Assembly (NCBI GenBank): GCA_021781095.1
Contig: JAJXXM010000225.1
Location: forward strand, 1-6,340
Source: a bacterium
GTDB taxonomy: Bacteria; Eremiobacterota; Eremiobacteria; Baltobacterales; Baltobacteraceae
Direction: 5' to 3'
Length of the DNA: 6,340 bases
Positions within the stretch are counted from its first letter, which is position 1, and every line of letters begins with the position of its first letter. The position numbers and the translations under genes are program-made. Under the pieces are notes generated by a model. The model saw only the letters and a program-made list of their open reading frames with translations, was not told where the DNA came from and made no database searches. Shown here piece after piece: positions 1 through 5,621 of the stretch.

Positions 1-159
1 CCGAACGGCGAGATCCTCGGCGATTAACGAGGGGTTGTCGGAGGGTTGATTGAGCGACTTCCCGGTCGAGAGCTGCTGACCTTCGGTCGCCTGCTGCACG
101 ACGAGATTGTCGATCGCGTTTGTTTGCTGTTCGTAGAGTGACGATGTGGCGATACGCAT
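1..159 (-). CDS. flgL: Hook-filament junction protein FlgL, N-terminal 53 residues
   Basis: FlgL (HAP3) is the second junction protein, a flagellin-like protein placed between FlgK and the filament. Only the first 53 codons are in the window; the frame is open to the edge. The sequence begins MRIATSSLYEQQTNAIDNL and continues with GQQLSTGKSLNQPSDNPS, matching the flagellin/FlgL N-terminal helix and the conserved LSTGK...PSDDP motif. The MRI start and location directly after flgK favour FlgL over flagellin itself. The ATG at 159 has a GGGAG seven bases upstream in the 17-base gap after flgK, the longest gap between genes in this window, so it may be translated more independently than its neighbours. 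Confidence 0.93.
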   Translation of the reverse strand, partial: MRIATSSLYEQQTNAIDNLVVQQATEGQQLSTGKSLNQPSDNPSLIAEDLAVR

Positions 160-166
160 GTTCGAA

Positions 167-172
167 CTCCCT
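167..172 (-). promoter_or_regulatory. Ribosome binding site of flgL
   Basis: Minus-strand AGGGAG with its GGGAG ending seven bases from the flgL ATG, in the short gap after the flgK stop. A second purine-rich AAGGAT lies just upstream (173-178), overlapping that stop codon. Confidence 0.75.
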
Positions 173-176
173 ATCC

Positions 177-2336
177 TTAGGACCCGACTCCGAGATTGTT
201 AATGATCGTCTGCATCATTTGGTTGATGACGTTGATCGTTCGCGCCGCTGCCGAATAGGCGTTTTGATACTGAACGAGGTTCTGCGTCTCTTCGTTGATG
301 TTGATGCCGCTGATGCTTTGGCGCACCTGGTTGATATTATTCGCGAGCGTCGTCTGCGTTTGGTTACCGGTGATCGCCGCTTGCCCATCGAGACCGACGC
401 GGGTGACAAAGTTGCCGTAAAATTGCCCGAGGGTCTGCGTCTGGGCACTCTGCACCGAATAACCGGCCGCGTGGGCGAGGCTCGGCGTAAAGGTCACCGA
501 CTCGATTCCGGTCGTCGGATTCACGGAGATCGCCGTAACGACGACGTTTTCTTGCGGGGCTCCGCCGCCGGGGGTCGCATCGATCGTCAGGACCTGGCCG
601 ACCGCGATATCGCTGACGCCCACGGGCAGCGCCACCGTCGTCGCCGTTCCGGCCGTCGCAGCCGCCGCAGAGGTCGTCAACAATGCCGGCACGCCGACGT
701 TCGCGGAAAAGACCGAGAGCAAAGCGTTCGCGCCGGAGTTATCCTGCGCGCCGAATGCGTTTCCGGCATTCTGCGCGACGCCGTCGATCGCTCCGGCCCC
801 TAAGACGCCGAGAAGATATTGATTCGGCGGTGTCGTTCCGGGGACGGTATCGAGTGAATCGGAGATCGTGAAGCCCGGCTGCTGCGGAGCTCCCCCCTGT
901 ACCGCTCGGCTCGCGGGGTCGACGTTCGTCGGATCTTGAGCGAAGACGATCCGCTGCGAATTCGGATCGAACGAAGCGGTAACGCCGAGATGCGCGCTGT
1001 TAAAGTGCGTGACAAACGCATTGACGCTGCTGTCGGTCGTTCCCGTATTGTAGTTAAAGGTCTGCGGGATGCCGTTGATCGTCACGGTTAACGTCCCGAC
1101 CAGCGGTGCGGTCGGCGGGTTCGCCAGCGAAGCGTAGTTCGTCATCGAGGCCGACGTATCGATGCTGTTGTTACCGGAGTTCATCGGAATCACGAGGCTT
1201 CCCGCGGCCGTTGAGGCGAACGCGATCGGCAACTGCGCCGGATCGGTAATCCCGGCTTTGATATTCCCCGCCGAGATTGGGAGGTTTCCGACGATCGGCT
1301 GGAAGAGCGCTGCGCCGGGCTGACCGTTCTGATCGTAGGCGGATTGCGTGATGCGATTGACTTCGTTGGCCAGCGAACTCGCAAACTGGTCGAGTTGATG
1401 TCCGTAGACCGTGAGTTTATTGTTGTAGAGATCCTGCAGCGCCGCGAGTTGACCGCTTCCGAGCGGAACGCCCGGTGCGCTCGACGAGGCCGGCGGCGTG
1501 CTTTGAAAATTGATTTTGAAGGTCGACGTGCCGTTGCTTGCCGTTCCGACCGTCGGCGCCGCAAGGTGATAAACGACGGTATCGTTGACGAGCGCCTGAC
1601 CGTTCACGCTCACCAGCACCGAGCCGTCGGACTGAATCGAGGTCTGCGTTGAAAGATACTGCGAGAGCTGATCGATGAGATAGTCGCGCTGATCCTTATA
1701 GGTGTTCGGGCTATCGCCCGCCGCCGTCGAGGCACGGATCTGCCCGTTGAGTGCCCCGATCTGATCGAGGATACCGTTCGTCGTCGTTACCAACGTCGTC
1801 GCCTGCGAGAGCGCCGAATTTTGCTGCGTTACGATCGCGCTCGAAGCGTTATTGAGGGCCGTTGAAAGCGCCTGTGCCTGCGCGATGACGCTTGCCCGGA
1901 CGGAGGTGCTTTGCGCGCCGCTCCCCTGAGCGACGAGCTGATTGATCGCCGTCTGGAAAGCCGTATACTGCGCGCCAATCCCGGAATTCGGGTCGCCGAG
2001 CGTCGATTGCAGCGCGTTGAGCGTGTTCTGCTCGGTGCTGTAAAAATTCTGCGACGACGACGCACCGCGAAAAAGCTGATCGTAATTATCGGCGTGAATG
2101 CGAAGAATCTGTTGAACCAACACGCCGTCACCGACCGTCCCTTGGGAGTGCGTCGGCGAAAAAGGCGACCCTGCGATCGGCGGAGCCTCGTTGAGAATAA
2201 CGCTCTGACGCGATGCGCCGGGCGTATTCACGTTCGCAATATTATTCGAGGTAACGCTTTCAGCATATTGGAAGGCATTGATTGCGCCCCCCATCATGCT
2301 GAGATCGAAGAAGGTGCCCTGCGGAATAAAACTCAT
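177..2336 (-). CDS. flgK: Hook-filament junction protein FlgK, enlarged
   Basis: FlgK is the first of the two junction proteins joining hook to filament and is exported by the flagellar type III system. The N-terminus has the axial-protein signature NNIANVNTPGASRQ (residues 31-44; the usual Tyr of GYSRQ is Ala here), and the C-terminus has the FlgK hallmark SISGININEETQNLVQYQNAY followed by ARTINVINQMMQTIINNL. Residues 90-335 follow the FlgK helical core (GQIRA, YKDQRDYLIDQLSQYL, DGSVLVSVNGQALV, ELY-like LQDLYNNKLTVYGHQLDQFA). At 719 residues it is longer than the roughly 450-650 usual in the family. The excess lies in an expanded middle (about 350-500) and in a beta-rich insertion at about 546-634, between DNSGANALLSVF and TLGQFYGNFVTRVG. 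Its ATG overlaps the flgN stop by four bases and has no clear Shine-Dalgarno, so coupled translation with its chaperone is likely. The stop is 17 bases before flgL. Confidence 0.95.
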   Translation of the reverse strand: MSFIPQGTFFDLSMMGGAINAFQYAESVTSNNIANVNTPGASRQSVILNEAPPIAGSPFSPTHSQGTVGDGVLVQQILRIHADNYDQLFRGASSSQNFYSTEQNTLNALQSTLGDPNSGIGAQYTAFQTAINQLVAQGSGAQSTSVRASVIAQAQALSTALNNASSAIVTQQNSALSQATTLVTTTNGILDQIGALNGQIRASTAAGDSPNTYKDQRDYLIDQLSQYLSTQTSIQSDGSVLVSVNGQALVNDTVVYHLAAPTVGTASNGTSTFKINFQSTPPASSSAPGVPLGSGQLAALQDLYNNKLTVYGHQLDQFASSLANEVNRITQSAYDQNGQPGAALFQPIVGNLPISAGNIKAGITDPAQLPIAFASTAAGSLVIPMNSGNNSIDTSASMTNYASLANPPTAPLVGTLTVTINGIPQTFNYNTGTTDSSVNAFVTHFNSAHLGVTASFDPNSQRIVFAQDPTNVDPASRAVQGGAPQQPGFTISDSLDTVPGTTPPNQYLLGVLGAGAIDGVAQNAGNAFGAQDNSGANALLSVFSANVGVPALLTTSAAAATAGTATTVALPVGVSDIAVGQVLTIDATPGGGAPQENVVVTAISVNPTTGIESVTFTPSLAHAAGYSVQSAQTQTLGQFYGNFVTRVGLDGQAAITGNQTQTTLANNINQVRQSISGININEETQNLVQYQNAYSAAARTINVINQMMQTIINNLGVGS
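450..647 (-). other. Beta-rich module inserted in FlgK (residues about 564-629)
   Basis: This part of flgK encodes the core of an extra segment not expected in ordinary FlgK. It follows an Ala/Thr-rich linker (TTSAAAATAGTATT) and reads as alternating beta strands: VALPVG, IAVGQVLTID, ENVVVTAISV, ESVTFTPSL, AHAAGYSVQ. The order of elements (vGq.l.id, Glu before a V-rich strand, then tvTfTp.l..aHaaG..v) resembles a small beta-sandwich repeat seen in some phage and bacterial surface proteins; that likeness is from pattern memory only. The frame is uninterrupted and codon use looks like the rest of the gene. Confidence 0.6.
927..1103 (-). other. IN-motif-like segment in the FlgK variable domain (residues about 412-470)
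   Basis: The encoded segment GTLTVTINGIPQTFNYNT, then SSVNAFVTHFNSAHLGVTAS and a strand with RIVFAQ, follows the pattern of the IN-type motif that recurs in the outer domains of flagellin-related and hook-associated proteins: paired strands, a helix with Asn, GVTA, and a further strand. It probably forms part of the surface-exposed D2/D3 region of FlgK. Confidence 0.5.
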
Positions 2337-2809
2337 GCTTTGCTACTCAACAATACGCTATTACTCGGTGGTGCGACGAAGCCGCGTCGGCGGTAGGTAC
2401 TCGGTTCGCTTGCGGCGCGCTGCATCGCCAACGTCGTCTTCACCAAGCGATCCATACCGCCGGCTATGAGCGCTTTGTTATTATTATTGGTGATCGTCAC
2501 GCCGATCGAGGTCGTCATCAACTCGGCGAGGCGTTGGTTCATCTCCCACGCCAGCGCGCGAGGCGCGTAGCTGCAGACCTGACGCAGCGTCATCGTACCG
2601 AACCCGCGAACCTGCATGGCCCGACGTTCGGAAGCGGCGCGCGAAAAGCTCTCGCGTGCATCCTCGAGCGCCCGTTGGGCGACCGAGATTTGCTCCGCAT
2701 CGAGGTGAACCAACGCTTTCGAGAGGGCCTGAGCCCGTTCGCCGAGGGCGCGCAAAGCATCGGACTCCTCCCCGAGGGCCTTGGCAAAAAGTTCCCATGA
2801 ATCGCTCAC
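2333..2809 (-). CDS. flgN: FlgN-like flagellar export chaperone
   Basis: FlgN family chaperones are small cytoplasmic helical proteins that bind the C-termini of FlgK and FlgL and deliver them to the flagellar export apparatus. This 158-residue protein is predicted to be almost wholly alpha-helical: a long, charged N-terminal coiled coil (about residues 1-66) and a C-terminal segment with the family pattern of Asn-rich start (TNNNNKALIAGG), helix, and a closing TYRRRGF (138-144) equivalent to the tY..G motif of FlgN. Sequence conservation in this family is low, so the call rests on this pattern, the size and the position directly before flgK and flgL. The start is GTG at 2809, overlapping the flgJ stop by four bases (GTGA) with AGGAG nine bases upstream. 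The stop overlaps the flgK ATG by four bases. No flgM is present on its upstream side. Confidence 0.82.
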   Translation of the reverse strand: MSDSWELFAKALGEESDALRALGERAQALSKALVHLDAEQISVAQRALEDARESFSRAASERRAMQVRGFGTMTLRQVCSYAPRALAWEMNQRLAELMTTSIGVTITNNNNKALIAGGMDRLVKTTLAMQRAASEPSTYRRRGFVAPPSNSVLLSSKA

Positions 2810-3147
2810 GGTCCAGTACTCCTCTTGACGTTAACCTTCGCTTCCTGCGATGCATCGGCGAGAACGCTCGCCTTGAGCTGCTCTTCGAGGATCTTTGCGA
2901 TACCGATGCTTCCGGTTTTGGCCATCTCTTCGGCACGCTGCTGGTTGAGCATCGATTGAAATACCCGCTCTCCATTGCTCTGCTTGCCGAAAATCGAGTC
3001 GTGCGAGACGGTTTTATCCATCGCGCCCATAACGAGTTGCAAGAAGACGCCCTCTAACTGCGTTGCCGCCTGATCGAGGCGTTTCATCGCCTGCTGCTGG
3101 ACGGGGCTCAACGGTTGCGAGGCCCCGGTTTTCGCGATCTCGCTCAT
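2806..3147 (-). CDS. flgJ: Rod-binding protein, FlgJ N-terminal domain type
   Basis: This 113-residue protein matches the rod-binding domain that forms the N-terminal half of enteric FlgJ, which caps or scaffolds the growing rod. Visible family features are AATQLEGVFLQLVMGAM (about residues 27-43), ESMLNQQ-like FQSMLNQQRAEEMAK (63-77) and GSIGIAKILEEQL (79-91). There is no C-terminal muramidase domain; the stop is directly followed by flgN, so local opening of peptidoglycan for the rod must rely on another enzyme. Single-domain FlgJ proteins are common outside beta- and gamma-proteobacteria, so this is not a truncation. The ATG at 3147 overlaps the flgI TAA by one base, and a GGAGGT lies 12 bases upstream, rather far for good initiation, suggesting coupling with flgI. 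There is no signal peptide, as expected for a protein exported by the flagellar type III system. Confidence 0.9.
   Translation of the reverse strand: MSEIAKTGASQPLSPVQQQAMKRLDQAATQLEGVFLQLVMGAMDKTVSHDSIFGKQSNGERVFQSMLNQQRAEEMAKTGSIGIAKILEEQLKASVLADASQEAKVNVKRSTGP
2819..2826 (-). promoter_or_regulatory. Ribosome binding site supporting the GTG start of flgN
   Basis: Minus-strand AAGAGGAG inside the last codons of flgJ, ending nine bases before the GTG at 2809. It decides the choice of the non-ATG start, since no suitable ATG lies nearby in this frame. Confidence 0.7.
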
Positions 3148-4295
3148 TACTGTAAGACGACCTCCGCCTGTAGCGAGCCGGCCCTGCGGAGCGCTTGAAC
3201 GATGGCGATCAGATCGCGGGGAGATACGCCGAGCGTATTGAGCGCGCGCACGACCGATGCGAGCGTCGCAGCGCCGGCAATGAATTCGAGTTGCTTGCCT
3301 TTTTTCGTCGCGGTGATCGTCGTATTGCTTTGCGTTCCCGGTGATGCGGTGGTGAACGGCTGCTGAACGACCTTATTCCGGGTCGAAATCGTAATCGTGA
3401 GATTCCCGTGTGCGATCGCGCAGGGCGCGAGTTTGATATCGCCGCCGAAAACAATCGTTCCGGTTCGTTCGTTCATCACCACCATCGCCGGTTCGTCTTG
3501 TTGCACGCCGAGATCGGAAGCGTCGGCGAGAAATTGGACGACGTTCCCAGCGTACGCGCGCGGTAGCGTGACGTGGATGGTCTCTGCATCGAGCGCACGA
3601 GCCGTTCCGTAGCCGAAATGCCCGTTGAGCGTGTAGGCAAGATCGGCGGCCGTTTTAAAATCCGGCGTCGTGAGGACGTAATTGAAACCGCTGCCATTTC
3701 CCGTGGTGATCGGCGTCTTCATGCTGCGCGCGACGATGCCGCCGCGCGGCACCATACCAACCGCGGTGTAATTTTGCGTGATGCTGTTCCCGGCTGCGGG
3801 CCCGGCGACGAAACCGCCGACCGATATCGCTCCTTGCGCGGTCGCGTAGACGAGATTGTTTGCAGCGTGCAGTTCGGTAAGCACGAGCGTACCGCCCTGA
3901 AGCGTCGATGCGTCGCCCATCGCCGAAACGGTGACGTCGATCTTATCCCCTTGGTGTGCAAACGGCGGCAGCGATGCCGTCACGATCACCGCAGCGACGT
4001 CGCGCGTGCGTACCGCTTGGCTACTAACCGTAAGCCCGAAAGACTGGAGAATATTTTGGACCGTTTGGCTCGTAAAGAGCACCGAGGTCGAATCGCCGGT
4101 TCCCTGAAGACCGACGACGACACCATATCCGACGAGTTGATTCGACGTGACGCCTTCGACGCGCGCGATGTTCTTGACGAGAACGCGTTCGAAAAATGCC
4201 GCCATCGTTGCTTGCGGCGCGGCGAGCGTTGCTACGAAGGCAAGCGCGGCCAACAGTGCGGAGAAGCGACGAAGCATCTGCGTACGAGCGTTCAT
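3147..4295 (-). CDS. flgI: Flagellar P-ring protein FlgI
   Basis: FlgI polymerises in the periplasm, around the rod at the peptidoglycan layer, to form the P ring. The 382-residue length is typical. A Sec signal peptide covers about residues 1-33 (basic MLRR, hydrophobic core, then ATMAA). The mature protein starts with the family signature: RVEGVTSNQLVGYGVVVGLQ followed by GTGD. Later hallmarks are GGTLVLTEL, QGAISVGGF, VPRGGIV, VVMNERTGTIVFGGD with IAHGNLTITI, and the C-terminal LNTLGVSPRDLIAIVQAL. The start at 4295 follows the flgH stop by two bases without a clear Shine-Dalgarno; the in-frame ATG at 4277 (residue 7) would also leave a good signal peptide. The stop codon shares one base with the flgJ start (TAATG). 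Only one cysteine is seen (residue 292), so the intramolecular disulfide of enteric FlgI cannot form. Confidence 0.97.
   Translation of the reverse strand: MNARTQMLRRFSALLAALAFVATLAAPQATMAAFFERVLVKNIARVEGVTSNQLVGYGVVVGLQGTGDSTSVLFTSQTVQNILQSFGLTVSSQAVRTRDVAAVIVTASLPPFAHQGDKIDVTVSAMGDASTLQGGTLVLTELHAANNLVYATAQGAISVGGFVAGPAAGNSITQNYTAVGMVPRGGIVARSMKTPITTGNGSGFNYVLTTPDFKTAADLAYTLNGHFGYGTARALDAETIHVTLPRAYAGNVVQFLADASDLGVQQDEPAMVVMNERTGTIVFGGDIKLAPCAIAHGNLTITISTRNKVVQQPFTTASPGTQSNTTITATKKGKQLEFIAGAATLASVVRALNTLGVSPRDLIAIVQALRRAGSLQAEVVLQ
3160..3165 (-). promoter_or_regulatory. Likely ribosome binding site of flgJ
   Basis: Minus-strand GGAGGT inside the end of flgI, 12 bases before the flgJ ATG. 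The spacing is longer than optimal, so its contribution is uncertain. Confidence 0.45.
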
Positions 4296-4297
4296 GG

Positions 4298-4903
4298 CTA
4301 GAACAAGAAGTCCAAGATCTTGCGGATAATGCCCTTATGACCTTCTTGGAAATTGCCCGAGAAGGTCGCTTGGACATCGGCGATACGCGAACTCAAGACC
4401 TGATCGGTCGAGTCGATATCTTCGGGACGCACGTAACCGATAACGTGCAGAACCTGAGCGCTGCCGTTGACCGTGAGCCCCTGGTTGCCTTCGATCTGTA
4501 AGACACCGCTCGGCAAAACGTTCACCACCGTTGCCATCATCGCCGAGACGAAGCTGTTCTGTCCCGTGTGCTGCGTCTGCGACTGCACCTGCGACGACCC
4601 GCCGATCGAAGTGGGGATCCGCAGGAACGCCAGCGCAAGGTTACCGGTCGCGCCGGGATAGCCGAGGCTCGCGGTCTTGCTGTTGTTGACGATATTCGAA
4701 CTGTTGCTCGCGACGCTGAAATCGTAGACGACATAGACGAGATCGCCGATCTGCGAAGCACGATGATCGGGGCCGAGTTGCAAGGGATGCCCGGGACCGG
4801 CCGGTGCAGGCGCAGGAACGTAGAGCGATCCGGCGAGCGCGGTTGCGGTTGCAGCGAAGCAGCAGAGCCCTGCGAGCGCGAGGCGGCGTATCATTCTGTT
4901 CAT
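4298..4903 (-). CDS. flgH: Flagellar L-ring protein FlgH (apparently without a lipobox)
   Basis: FlgH builds the L ring, the outer-membrane bushing of the flagellar rod. The 201-residue product carries the family core: IGDLVYVVYDFSVASNSS (about residues 52-69), a central region with SFVSAMMATVVNVLPSGVLQIEG, then VIGYVRPEDIDSTDQVLSSRIADVQATFSG and a hydrophobic C-terminal end, ILDFLF. Length is slightly below the usual 220-240. In most characterised bacteria FlgH is a lipoprotein with an LxGC-type lipobox. Here the signal sequence has Cys14 and Cys15 preceded by AGL, which does not fit a lipobox, while Ala21-Leu-Ala23 followed by Gly looks like a signal peptidase I site. The start is fixed by a strong Shine-Dalgarno seven bases upstream and a four-base ATGA overlap with flgA. 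The stop lies two bases before flgI. Confidence 0.93.
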   Translation of the reverse strand: MNRMIRRLALAGLCCFAATATALAGSLYVPAPAPAGPGHPLQLGPDHRASQIGDLVYVVYDFSVASNSSNIVNNSKTASLGYPGATGNLALAFLRIPTSIGGSSQVQSQTQHTGQNSFVSAMMATVVNVLPSGVLQIEGNQGLTVNGSAQVLHVIGYVRPEDIDSTDQVLSSRIADVQATFSGNFQEGHKGIIRKILDFLF

Positions 4904-5616
4904 CGTCCATCTCCTCCGGAGAGATCGAGTTCGACGCGATCCGGCCCGACTACCGTGCCGGAGAGCAACTTATTGGTCTGAGGGTTGTACAGCGATACTT
5001 GGTCGCCGAGCCCTCCGCTGCTGCGGGCGATCACGTCGGCGACGAGTGAGACGCCGCGATCGCGAATCACGAGCACGCAGCTCATTCCGGCGCGGACGAT
5101 CTGATTGACGAGCGTCTGCTCGATTGCAATCGGTTGCCCGGCGCGAACCGGCGCGATAATTTGTCGGCCGACGAGTACCTTCGTGCCGTTGAGCGGAAGG
5201 CCGGTCGACGGCACCAAGGCCATCTTCAGGTCGCTCGCCGAGAGCACGGTGTCGGGCGCGAGATCGTGCGCGGCGGTCGCGGCCATCACATAATGTTGGA
5301 TGCGGTAGCCGACGAAAACCGTTCGCAGGAAATGCCCGTTGAGATCGATCGCAATGGGCACGTTGACGTATGCCGTCGTGACCAGCGGCGACTGCACGTG
5401 CAGCGAGACGCGGCCGCGGTCGACGAACTGATCGGAGAGCGACGAGACCGGGAGATAGGCGATCCTCGCTCCGTGCGGCATCCGCGCGATCGCCGAGCGG
5501 GCGAGCGCGGTAATCTCTGCCGCGGGGATTCTTTGCGCGTGGGCATATGCTGCTGCTGCCGGTCGCGCATGGATGACCGACAGAAGCAGCATAAACCCAA
5601 CGAGCATGGTGCGCAT
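4900..5616 (-). CDS. flgA: Flagellar P-ring assembly chaperone FlgA
   Basis: FlgA is a periplasmic chaperone that helps FlgI polymerise into the P ring around the rod. The 238-residue product opens with a Sec signal peptide (hydrophobic core about residues 5-14, AAA around 20-23). Residues about 107-168 form an SAF-type domain, with TVLSASDL and the GRQIIAPVRAGQPI stretch. The C-terminal domain (about 170-235) has the FlgA pattern of RAGMSCVLVI, then GGLGDQVSLYNPQTNKLLSG and VVGPDRVEL. The start at 5616 is the first ATG after the flgG stop, five bases away; no clear Shine-Dalgarno is seen, so translation probably depends on ribosomes finishing flgG. A second ATG at codon 4 is possible and would still leave a signal peptide. 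The stop overlaps the flgH start by four bases. Position next to flgH and flgI supports the assignment. Confidence 0.93.
   Translation of the reverse strand: MRTMLVGFMLLLSVIHARPAAAAYAHAQRIPAAEITALARSAIARMPHGARIAYLPVSSLSDQFVDRGRVSLHVQSPLVTTAYVNVPIAIDLNGHFLRTVFVGYRIQHYVMAATAAHDLAPDTVLSASDLKMALVPSTGLPLNGTKVLVGRQIIAPVRAGQPIAIEQTLVNQIVRAGMSCVLVIRDRGVSLVADVIARSSGGLGDQVSLYNPQTNKLLSGTVVGPDRVELDLSGGDGR
4911..4917 (-). promoter_or_regulatory. Strong ribosome binding site of flgH
   Basis: On the minus strand this reads GGAGGAG, seven bases from the flgH ATG and inside the 3' end of flgA. It is the strongest Shine-Dalgarno in the window and supports the start at 4903. An overlapping ATG at 4910 lies in the wrong frame for FlgH. 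Confidence 0.8.
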
Positions 5617-5621
5617 GGTCG

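Noticed and set aside
160..176. Possible terminator or promoter between flgK and flgL
   Set aside because: The gap is only 17 bases, with no inverted repeat or T tract and no recognisable -35/-10 pair.
120..803. Plus-strand open frame of 227 codons opposite flgK
   Set aside because: TTG start, extreme Arg/Asp content and full overlap with flgK coding sequence mark it as a shadow frame.
3573..4301. Plus-strand open frame of 242 codons opposite flgI
   Set aside because: Its Arg-rich, low-complexity translation has no recognisable family pattern and mirrors a well-supported flgI; it is a complementary-strand artefact of codon bias.
4914..4921. Perfect palindrome CTCCGGAG overlapping the flgH ribosome binding site
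   Set aside because: With no loop it cannot fold into a hairpin, and an eight-base palindrome at a purine-rich site is easily due to chance.
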